Assembly (NCBI GenBank): GCA_001045525.1
Contig: LDWW01000012.1
Coordinates: 1-64,000, forward strand
Direction of reading: 5' to 3'
DNA from: Chitinispirillum alkaliphilum
Lineage (GTDB): Bacteria; Fibrobacterota; Chitinivibrionia; Chitinivibrionales; Chitinispirillaceae
DNA: 64,000 nt
The number at the start of each line of letters is the position of its first letter. Positions within the stretch are counted from its first letter, which is position 1. The position numbers and the translations under genes were made by a program. Below are positions 32,710 through 40,483 of the stretch, piece after piece. A model generated the notes under the pieces. It did not search any database. It was given only the letters and a program-made list of their open reading frames with translations, and had not been told where the DNA came from.

Positions 32710-33168
32710 ATGAGCTTTTTGAAAGCTGCAATGGACACAAATGATAAAAGCGCAGTGTTTAAACCTCAGTTAACATCTCTTGTAGATGTAATGACAATAT
32801 TGCTGGTGTTCCTGATCAAGAGTTTTTCTGTTGAGGGGTCGCTTATTTCACCTCCTCAAAACATTCAACTCCCTGTCTCCGAGTCAAGGGAGGAGATGCA
32901 GGTGCTCAAAAGTATTGATATTACATCAACAGCACTGTTGGTCGGTGAGGAGTTTATCACTTATCATGAAGATTACCTTAATAGTGATTCATTGTTAATC
33001 GAGCCGTTGTTCAGATATATCGAAAATTATACCAGCACAGACAACGAGGAATCTCTTCTGATACAATCTGACAGGGATATTGAATTTGATATCCTAAAGC
33101 GTGTGATGTATACCTGCAGCAAAGCCGGAATATCGGATTTTAACATTCTTGTGGTGAATGAGGACTAA
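32710..33168 (+). CDS. exbD: ExbD/TolR-like biopolymer transport protein (second copy)
   Basis: 152 residues. FKPQLTSLVDVMTILLVFLIKSF contains the membrane Asp (SLVDVM) expected to carry protons. A periplasmic alpha-beta domain (about 55-150) ends with RDIEFDILKRVMYTCSKAGISDFNIL, typical of ExbD/TolR. GAGG lies upstream. It overlaps or abuts the TonB gene that follows. Confidence 0.9.
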   Translation: MSFLKAAMDTNDKSAVFKPQLTSLVDVMTILLVFLIKSFSVEGSLISPPQNIQLPVSESREEMQVLKSIDITSTALLVGEEFITYHEDYLNSDSLLIEPLFRYIENYTSTDNEESLLIQSDRDIEFDILKRVMYTCSKAGISDFNILVVNED

Positions 33169-33172
33169 GATT

Positions 33173-33970
33173 GTGAAAGCGAATTATCTGGAGAAACCTT
33201 TTGTAATCCAAAAAACAATCGCAGATTACATGTTCCCAGTCATTGCAGTAATTACTATGCTTCTGTTCCTGGCTGCAGGTCTGCACTTCAGAAAATTCGG
33301 ACTGCCTGAAAAAGGTAAAGACAGCGTTGTAACCACACCAACTACAGCGCAGTTTCTTTTTGAAGAGACAAAAACACAACCCCCGGTAGAAGAAAAACCA
33401 GTAGTTGTGCAGGAGAAAGTTGTTAAAGAAAAATCACCTCCGCAAATAATCGACCTGACCGAACAACCTACTACTCCAACCGAAATACAGGAGCCGGAAC
33501 AATCAGAATTGGCTGAAGAGCAGAAAGAGGCAAGACCGATATATGGGCTTAGAAGAGTGTACTCCAAAGGTATCGGGTCGGGTGGGGATATGTCGGATGC
33601 TATTGTGGGACGTTTAGGAAACACTCTCGACAGAAGTGCTGATACTTCAGAGGCAACGGAAGATGATATTATGGGCCGGGTTGTTTCTGCGGCTACGGTT
33701 TCTTCGGCGCCAAGGGTAAAAAGACAGGTTCGCCCGGAATATACAAAAGAAATGCTGGAAAACAGAGTCGAAGGAACTGTTAGAATCAGAGTCCTGATCG
33801 ATATCGATGGTAAGGTAAAAAAAGCTGAATTGCTTAACGATATTGGGTTTGGCTCTGGAGAACAGGCGCTGGTGACCATAAAGGAGATGGAATTTTTCCC
33901 GGCATTAAGAAATGATGAGCCGGTGGCTGTGTGGATTGTGATTCCGGTTAGATTTGTTTTACTTGGGTAA
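33173..33970 (+). CDS. tonB: TonB family energy transducer
   Basis: GTG 33173 with GAGGAC upstream is preferred; ATG 33158, which overlaps exbD, is the alternative. The product (265 residues) has one membrane anchor (about 20-42), a long Pro/Glu/Lys/Thr-rich periplasm-spanning linker (about 60-130), and a C-terminal TonB domain (RPEYTKEMLENRVEGTVRIRVLIDIDGKV, then KEMEFFPALRNDEPVAVWIVIPVRF). It transmits ExbB/D energy to outer-membrane receptors, most likely the one encoded next. Confidence 0.92.
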   Translation: MKANYLEKPFVIQKTIADYMFPVIAVITMLLFLAAGLHFRKFGLPEKGKDSVVTTPTTAQFLFEETKTQPPVEEKPVVVQEKVVKEKSPPQIIDLTEQPTTPTEIQEPEQSELAEEQKEARPIYGLRRVYSKGIGSGGDMSDAIVGRLGNTLDRSADTSEATEDDIMGRVVSAATVSSAPRVKRQVRPEYTKEMLENRVEGTVRIRVLIDIDGKVKKAELLNDIGFGSGEQALVTIKEMEFFPALRNDEPVAVWIVIPVRFVLLG

Positions 33971-34010
33971 AATATGAATGTAAAACCATTGATTTAGAAG
34001 GCGAAAGAAC

Positions 34011-36860
34011 ATGAAAACATTTTCGGTTATACTTTTTTTGATTGTATTTGCGTTTGGAGTCGAGGAAGAATTAAAACCAACTGCAAATGATTTTTCGTTC
34101 ATTGATGATTCGGAGATTGAGCTTATTGATGATTCGGAGATTGAGCTTATTGATGATTCGGAGATTGAGCTTATTGATGATTCGGAGATGGCGAGCTATG
34201 AAGAGGAAAGTGAGTTTTACGGGGTAGATGTTATGCCGACGCTAAAAACATTTATCAATGCGCACTACCCGGAGCATCTTTTAAGAGAAGGGGTTGAAGG
34301 AACCGTTCTGCTTGAACTGCTGATTGATGAAAGTGGATTGGTGGAGAGTGTGGAGGTTGTTGCCGGAGCAGACCCGGATTTCGACAGTTCTGCAGTCAGG
34401 GCTGCCAGAGATTTCGAGTTTACTCCAGCACAAGTGCAGGGTGAATCAGTTGCAGTGCTTCTTCAATATGAATACCACTTTACCCTTCATGAGGCTCAGA
34501 TAGAATTACAGGAAGTCAGAAATTTTGAGGGAAGATTGATTGAACGGGGTACACGTATCCCTGTTCAGGATGCTTTTATCGTTTTGAATTTTACAGATAC
34601 CCTGTGTGATGGTTCTCTCCCCTTACCACTTCAGCATTATTTAGAGAGAATCGCATCTTTTGAAGGACAATATATTGAGGAAAACAGGCTTGTAACGGTA
34701 AGTGATTCTTCCGGGCGCTTTAGTTTTTATTCCTTACCGTCATGTTCTGTCGAAATATCAGTGATTGTTCCCGGGTATCGTGAGTTTTCAACAAAGGAGT
34801 TTATTAGTGAAGGTGAACTAATTGACGCGGTATATCATGTGACACGTCACTCATACTCTGATTTTGAAATCCTTGTCTATGGCAGGGTAGAGGAGAAAGA
34901 GGTTAGCAGGAGGCAGTTGACTCTTGCCGAAGTGAGAAAAATCCCAGGCCTTGGGGGAGATGCAATAAAGGTAGTTCAGGCTATGCCCGGTGTGGCGCGT
35001 CCCCGAATGGGTAGTTCAGAAATTGTAGTGCGTGGAGCTCCGTCATGGGATTCAAGGTATTATCTGGATGGTGTCCCCATTCCCTTACTTTTTCATTTCG
35101 GTGGTTTAACATCTATCTACAACGCTGAGGCGCTCGAGTCTATTGATTTTTATCCCGGTGGTTTTGGCACCCGGTATGGTGGCGTTATAGGTGGTGTGGT
35201 TGAGATAAAGGGGCGAAAAGCAGAAACAGAACGCTGGAAAGGGCATCTGGATGTAAGTTCCATTGATGCAAGTGTGTTTGCTGAGGGGCCGGTTAGTGAC
35301 AATGTATCTGTACAGTTGTATGCAAACCGAAGTTATGTGGGTGAGTTATTGAATTTCCTTATTGATATAATGGAAAAGAGTGGAGATTTTGAATTCCCGA
35401 TCTCGCTGGCACCCTACTACTGGGATTACCTTGTACGAACAGATATAGACCTCAACAGCCAAAATCAGATGTATTTCTCTTTACTTGGATCTCTTGACAG
35501 TGTGGTGCTTGCCTATTCAGAAATGGCGGATATGGGAAGTTCTGAAATCGATGATTTGACTGATCATATGAGTTTAGGTATTTCGTTTCATCAGGCCACC
35601 TTTAACTGGGACCATATATTTTCCGAAATGCTGAGAAATTCTCTTACTTTGTCAGGAACAATGGGTCGCTTTAATTCATCAGTTTTTGGAATTGTGAAAG
35701 CAAATGAAAAATTCAGGATGTTCAATCTTCGGGATGAACTTAACTATACCCCAAACGATCGTTTTCGCTTTAATCTGGGAGTTGACCTGGAGCTTATAGT
35801 TACTGATTTGGAGCTCACTATTCCTCAGGGTAATCAGTCATTTGCAAGAGATACCACAAATGACTGGCTGTTTGGACTTGTAGGGACGTATCTGAATATG
35901 GAATTTAAACCAATTGAAAACCTTCTGATCATTCCCGGCATAAGATACGATTACTATCCTGAACTTGATTACAGAGGTGGTATCGTACCGGAATTCTGGC
36001 CCTATGATTTTATGAACAACCGAAGAGGTAAATCCGGAGAACCATCTTTCAGGCTAACCGGAAGATATGAGTTTATCCCCGGTAATACAATTAAAGCAGC
36101 AATTGGTACTTATAGCCAAACCCCTCAGCCTGTGGGACAGGTAATACATCCAACCTGGGGTAATCCTGCCCTCCCGGCAACGAAAGCCTCTCACTACGTT
36201 GCCGGTTATGAAAGACATCTTACTGATTTATTAAGCCTTGATGTTCAGGGATACTACAATTACCAGTGGGATGTGCCGCGAATGGCTGGTCAGGGTGATA
36301 TGGAAGATCGGGATTCTGAGCAGGCCTTGTGGACAAGAGATGGAACGGGAAGAATGTATGGATTGGAGCTAATGCTCAGACATGACAGAAGTGAACGCTT
36401 TTTTGGCTGGCTCACGTATACGCTTTCAAGAAGTGAGTATTTTAGCACAGTGGATAACAAATGGGCGCTTTTTAGCACCGATGAAACCCATAACATTCAG
36501 CTTCTGGCTTCCTGGCATCTTGACAGAGACTGGGATCTGGGATTCAGGTTACGATATGTTACAGGAAAACCATATACACCAATTGTTAACAGGGGGGAAA
36601 GTGAAAACTGGAAAGGATTTTTTCCCATATACGGGGACACAAATTCCGGCCGTTACAATCCTTTTTTCCAACTCGATCTGAGAGCTGACAAGAAGATCAT
36701 TTTTAATAACTTTATCTACTCTTTTTACGTCGATCTTCAGAATATCAGCTGGTTCCTGTATAAGAGCCCTGAGCAGTATTTTTATAATTACAATTACACC
36801 GAGAGACAATCTATTAGTATGATACCAATGCTTAGAACGGGTGTTAAAGTTGAATTCTAA
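34011..36860 (+). CDS. TonB-dependent receptor with an N-terminal TonB-C-like domain
   Basis: 949 residues. A signal peptide (1-16) is followed by an acidic IDDSEIEL tandem repeat (about 31-60), then a domain with the TonB C-terminal pattern (LREGVEGTVLLELLIDESGLVESVEV, AVRAARDFEFTPAQVQG; about 75-160). A carboxypeptidase-regulatory-like segment with RLIERGTRIPVQDAFIVL and GRFSFYSLP follows. The plug has KVVQAMPGVARPRMGSSEIVVRGAPSWDSRYYLDGVPIP. The beta-barrel ends in a terminal Phe (GVKVEF). It imports a ligand across the outer membrane using TonB. Carrying its own TonB-like domain is unusual. The substrate may be glucan-derived given the nearby glucanases, which is inference. Confidence 0.93.
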   Translation: MKTFSVILFLIVFAFGVEEELKPTANDFSFIDDSEIELIDDSEIELIDDSEIELIDDSEMASYEEESEFYGVDVMPTLKTFINAHYPEHLLREGVEGTVLLELLIDESGLVESVEVVAGADPDFDSSAVRAARDFEFTPAQVQGESVAVLLQYEYHFTLHEAQIELQEVRNFEGRLIERGTRIPVQDAFIVLNFTDTLCDGSLPLPLQHYLERIASFEGQYIEENRLVTVSDSSGRFSFYSLPSCSVEISVIVPGYREFSTKEFISEGELIDAVYHVTRHSYSDFEILVYGRVEEKEVSRRQLTLAEVRKIPGLGGDAIKVVQAMPGVARPRMGSSEIVVRGAPSWDSRYYLDGVPIPLLFHFGGLTSIYNAEALESIDFYPGGFGTRYGGVIGGVVEIKGRKAETERWKGHLDVSSIDASVFAEGPVSDNVSVQLYANRSYVGELLNFLIDIMEKSGDFEFPISLAPYYWDYLVRTDIDLNSQNQMYFSLLGSLDSVVLAYSEMADMGSSEIDDLTDHMSLGISFHQATFNWDHIFSEMLRNSLTLSGTMGRFNSSVFGIVKANEKFRMFNLRDELNYTPNDRFRFNLGVDLELIVTDLELTIPQGNQSFARDTTNDWLFGLVGTYLNMEFKPIENLLIIPGIRYDYYPELDYRGGIVPEFWPYDFMNNRRGKSGEPSFRLTGRYEFIPGNTIKAAIGTYSQTPQPVGQVIHPTWGNPALPATKASHYVAGYERHLTDLLSLDVQGYYNYQWDVPRMAGQGDMEDRDSEQALWTRDGTGRMYGLELMLRHDRSERFFGWLTYTLSRSEYFSTVDNKWALFSTDETHNIQLLASWHLDRDWDLGFRLRYVTGKPYTPIVNRGESENWKGFFPIYGDTNSGRYNPFFQLDLRADKKIIFNNFIYSFYVDLQNISWFLYKSPEQYFYNYNYTERQSISMIPMLRTGVKVEF
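34101..34189 (+). repeat. 24-bp in-frame tandem repeat (3.7 copies)
   Basis: Three exact units start at 34101, 34125 and 34149, then a 17-base partial copy to 34189. Each full unit encodes IDDSEIEL. The copies are identical at nucleotide level, pointing to recent slippage. Length changes would stay in frame. Confidence 0.95.
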
Positions 36861-36881
36861 AATTATTATACGGAGTGATAG

Positions 36882-38042
36882 ATGAAAAAGACCACTTTTG
36901 CAGTTCTGGTACCGATGCTGATTGCCTGTGTTGAATTCTCAACCAGATATGAGCTGATTGAATCGAATGAAGTAAGACTTTTGGATTTTATGTATGAACC
37001 GGTTGATGCCTCCCCCGGGGATACAGTGCAACTGACAGCTGTATTTGGGGGAAAGGAGATCGGTGAGCACGATATAGATTGGAGTGTCTCGTGGGATCTG
37101 GTCACAAACCGCTACGGTATAGATAGCGCATTTGGTGTTGCGCCACTGGATAATCGTATTCCGCAATCAGTTGAATTCTCAGAAAATACAAGTACCATTT
37201 CATTTAGTTTCGTAATACCTGATGATGTTATCAGAAACAGTAATGGTGTTTTGGCTGATCTTTCTTCTATGTTACCACCTCATAAAATTTCCTCATTGCC
37301 ACCTGAGATCCAAAATGTTTCCAAACATGAAATGATCGGTTTTGTGGAGGAGCTTGCCTACCTGGCACAGGAAAACCCCCAGGGGTACAGTCAAATTGTA
37401 ACACCTGAAATAGAAGAGTTCCTGCCCGGACTACTTCAGCTACTCACTGCAAGAATAAGGATATTTGCAAAGATCAGGGGAGGGCACACCATTAGAAGTG
37501 ATTTTTCAGTCCGTTACAACAGCAGATTTGAATCGATACCGGCTATTCCCTTAAATCGCAATCCAGTTATTGATTCTGCAGGAATCTACAAGGTAAAGGG
37601 AGATAATATCTTCAGCTATGATCCTTCCGAAGGCAGGCACCAGTTCATCCGCCTGGCAAGTCCTCAGGAAGAGGGAAATCATGAAGTGAATGAGATTGTT
37701 GTTGAGAATGGCTATTCATATTTCATTGCTGCTTTTTCAAGCAACTATGACTCGACAATCACAATGGAAGGATATCAATCCGGAAACAGCTGGATAAAAG
37801 AAGCTCATCGGACAAGGTGGAAATACAACCTTGCAGAAGACCAGACTAGTGATGTGGCAACAAACCGTCTTATGAATATCGCGGTTACCGGAAATAAAAT
37901 ATCTCAGTTTTTCCCGCCATCTGACCGTCGTGTGGAAAACGCAATAATATGGCTGGAACTGTATGATTATGTAATGGGTGAGATATTCCGACCCGATGGT
38001 TCGGATCTCAGGGAATATCACGTCAGATTTGTCTATGATTAA
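36882..38042 (+). CDS. Hypothetical lipoprotein of the TonB receptor operon
   Basis: 386 residues with signal and lipobox (PMLIACVEF). The mature part starts with a strand-rich Ig-like segment (FMYEPVDASPGDTVQLTAVFGG), continues with a helical region (about 120-200), and ends in an alternating strand region with no motif I can name. It starts 21 bases after the receptor stop with a GGAG site, so it is very likely cotranscribed and may be a surface partner (SusD-like in role, not in sequence). Function is unknown. Confidence 0.75.
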   Translation: MKKTTFAVLVPMLIACVEFSTRYELIESNEVRLLDFMYEPVDASPGDTVQLTAVFGGKEIGEHDIDWSVSWDLVTNRYGIDSAFGVAPLDNRIPQSVEFSENTSTISFSFVIPDDVIRNSNGVLADLSSMLPPHKISSLPPEIQNVSKHEMIGFVEELAYLAQENPQGYSQIVTPEIEEFLPGLLQLLTARIRIFAKIRGGHTIRSDFSVRYNSRFESIPAIPLNRNPVIDSAGIYKVKGDNIFSYDPSEGRHQFIRLASPQEEGNHEVNEIVVENGYSYFIAAFSSNYDSTITMEGYQSGNSWIKEAHRTRWKYNLAEDQTSDVATNRLMNIAVTGNKISQFFPPSDRRVENAIIWLELYDYVMGEIFRPDGSDLREYHVRFVYD

Positions 38043-38047
38043 AAAAT

Positions 38048-38512
38048 TTATGCACTTTTGGCTTTGACCACACGATCATACATTACAATAGAACCGGCGA
38101 CCGCAACGTTCATTGAATGGTCACCTGTTAGCCGTATAAGCTTGTGACATTTTTCAATTGCCTTTGATGAGAGACCATGCTTCTCTGATCCGAGAAGATA
38201 ACATGCTCTCTCCGGATGTTTAAAATTCTCGAGGCACACTGCGTTATCTGTCATCTCTACACCAACAAGTACACAGGAGAATGGTAAGTTTTCATAAAAC
38301 TGGTCAAAACTATCATAAGAGTAGGTTGGTACAGAGCGCCATGTTTTCTGTGTATCTGACTTACTCTTTTTAAATTTGCTGTTTATGAGAAATACAAAAT
38401 TTGCCCCCAATATCCTGGCTGTTCGGTAGAGTGTTCCATAATTGACCCAGGTGTTGCAACACTCAATCCCGATCCCAAAGTACCCCTCTATGTTGATATC
38501 CTTTTTACCCAT
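38048..38512 (-). CDS. Small SPOUT (TrmH/SpoU) RNA methyltransferase
   Basis: The start at 38512 is preferred (AAAGGA nine bases upstream); an ATG three codons earlier is possible. At 154 residues it is a minimal SpoU enzyme. Motif 1 is VNYGTLYRTARILGANFVFLI, motif 2 is YLLGSEKHGLSSKAIEKC and motif 3 is IRLTGDHSMNVAVAGSIVMYDRV, which make the trefoil-knot SAM site. It probably methylates a tRNA or rRNA 2'-hydroxyl. It lacks the RNA-binding extension of TrmH. Convergent with the lipoprotein gene, 5 bases between. Confidence 0.88.
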   Translation of the reverse strand: MGKKDINIEGYFGIGIECCNTWVNYGTLYRTARILGANFVFLINSKFKKSKSDTQKTWRSVPTYSYDSFDQFYENLPFSCVLVGVEMTDNAVCLENFKHPERACYLLGSEKHGLSSKAIEKCHKLIRLTGDHSMNVAVAGSIVMYDRVVKAKSA

Positions 38513-38622
38513 AAATTTCATTCCTTTGAAAGTTCTTGTACAAAAATAGAATAAATCAAAAAAAATGACCAGCTGAGAATTAACCCGCCGGTCAGAAAGT
38601 GTAAGAAAAGAAACACTTTAGA

Positions 38623-40383
38623 TCAATAAATTACAACACGCTCACTAAATGTGTGACTGCAATCTCTGCAATCAATTTTTACCGTAAAAACACCAGGAGG
38701 TAACAGAGAAGGGAGAGCTACATTACTCTTCTCACCCGCAGAGACAGATCTGGTTTCTCTGAAAACCTCTCTTCCGTTTAGGCTGAAAAGCGATATCGTG
38801 TACTGTCCTGAAAGGTTGACCAAAAAATTAAAACCACTGTTTGTGATATTGTTCAGGCTAACTGAAGACAGGGGAGTGGCACCCCTGGATAACGGAGCAA
38901 TGGATACATCATCCACTTCATTTAAATGTCTGAGGCTTACGTTTTCGAATGTAATAGTGCCGCTCTCACCACCACCGCAATCAAAGAAAATACGGTTATC
39001 ACTGCCGGTATCCCCCGAATAGGTGAACGGAATTGTGAAATCCCCGGGTAATGCAGAGAGGCTGGTTTGTTCAGTTACATAGGGTTGCCAGGGAGCAGAA
39101 CTCATCCCTACACCTGCTGAAATTGTGCGGTTTCTGTCTGATGAGGCTGTAAAAGACAGCGCATACTTCTCTTCGGAAATTAAGGCTATATCATCCTGAT
39201 AGAAATTTACACTCCAGGGATCTTCGCCTCCGCTGTTGATCTTAACAACAGCCCTGTTATCGGAAAAACTGACCGAGCCGCTTCCACCCCCATTTGCAGA
39301 AGACCTCCAGCCGTAAGCTCCGCCAAGAAATTCTGAATTGGTTGCAACCTCGCTGCTGTCTTTGAAAAATGCGGCTATATCAATGTCCTGCCTTATAATC
39401 TGTGTTAATGGATTGCTTTTGCTGTTTGTTGTACCAGTCCAAAAATCAAAGACTTTTCCATTCTGTGGTTTAGCTGTGAAGATCACTTCTGTTCCGTGAG
39501 GATATTCTGAGGCTTCAGGCAGAACTGAAACTGTTCCACCTTCTGAAGATGAAACCGAAACTGAGTGGTCCCCAGTTCCTTCGAGCTGATACACTCTTAC
39601 ATATTCAATTTCCATGCGGACTGGAAATATGCTGTTATCCACTCCCTCTGCACCTCCCCAGTCTCCTCCAACCGCGACATTGAGCAGAAGATGAAATCTC
39701 TTATCAAACGGCCACTCTCTGTAAGTATAATCATCCCGGTTCTCAAAGGTGAAATAGATCGTATCATCGACCAGAAAATCTATCCGATCCTCATACCACT
39801 CTACAGCATAGGTATAAAACTGCTCCTCAGGATTGATAAAAAATGCGTACTCCCCGACCTGTGTGCCGATCATGTGATTGAAAGATTCGGTGTGAACAGT
39901 CCAGTGGATTACACCCGGATCATAACCCACATACTCCATTATATCTATCTCTCCGCTTGCTGGCCAGTTTCCGTATTCCCAGTCAGTGGGCAACATCCAT
40001 ATGGCTGGCCAGGTGCCTGTTCCACCCGGCAGTTTTGCTCTGACCTCAACTCTGCCATAAAGCCAGTCACCTTTTTGGGCGGTTCTGAGGCGGGCAGACG
40101 TGTACTCTCGTGTGGGGCCGTTGGGGTGGGTGTGCTGTTCTCTTCTGGCTTCAATTATTAACCTCCCATCCTCAACCCAGGCATTTGCCCCGGTTTCGTC
40201 TGTATAATTTTGAAGTTCATTGTTACCCCATGCCCACATATTACCATCAACATCGAAGCTCCACCTGTCGGGATCCGGTAAACCTGTATAATCAAACTCA
40301 TCCGACCACACAAGTGCCCAGTTCCTGGCTGAAGCACTGTTGCTTAAAAAAAGGCAAAGAATGAATCCCAGAATAAAGTTCAT
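38623..40383 (-). CDS. Secreted GH16 beta-1,3-glucanase (laminarinase) with CBM and T9SS-like C-terminus
   Basis: 586 residues. A signal peptide (1-19) is followed by a GH16 catalytic domain (20-275) with GEIDIMEYVG, where E145 is the nucleophile and E150 the acid/base. WPAIWMLP and WNNELQNYT-like substrate-cleft strings are also present. A beta repeat (GGTVSVLPEASEYPHGT), a CBM4/9-like module (about 345-490, GGAYGWRSSANGG to TITFENVSL) and a C-terminal sorting-like domain (ISLFSLNGREVFRE, LPPGVFTVKI) follow. It hydrolyses beta-1,3 or mixed-linkage glucan outside the cell. AAGGAG precedes the ATG. It lies about 100 bases downstream of the GH81 gene. Confidence 0.93.
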   Translation of the reverse strand: MNFILGFILCLFLSNSASARNWALVWSDEFDYTGLPDPDRWSFDVDGNMWAWGNNELQNYTDETGANAWVEDGRLIIEARREQHTHPNGPTREYTSARLRTAQKGDWLYGRVEVRAKLPGGTGTWPAIWMLPTDWEYGNWPASGEIDIMEYVGYDPGVIHWTVHTESFNHMIGTQVGEYAFFINPEEQFYTYAVEWYEDRIDFLVDDTIYFTFENRDDYTYREWPFDKRFHLLLNVAVGGDWGGAEGVDNSIFPVRMEIEYVRVYQLEGTGDHSVSVSSSEGGTVSVLPEASEYPHGTEVIFTAKPQNGKVFDFWTGTTNSKSNPLTQIIRQDIDIAAFFKDSSEVATNSEFLGGAYGWRSSANGGGSGSVSFSDNRAVVKINSGGEDPWSVNFYQDDIALISEEKYALSFTASSDRNRTISAGVGMSSAPWQPYVTEQTSLSALPGDFTIPFTYSGDTGSDNRIFFDCGGGESGTITFENVSLRHLNEVDDVSIAPLSRGATPLSSVSLNNITNSGFNFLVNLSGQYTISLFSLNGREVFRETRSVSAGEKSNVALPSLLPPGVFTVKIDCRDCSHTFSERVVIY

Positions 40384-40483
40384 ATCTGCTCCTTACTTAA
40401 TCTGTTAGGATAGGGAAGTGATACCTTTTTCCCTGAGCCGGGAAGAGATCTGAATTATTTCAGTTCTCCCCCCTGTATTTATA

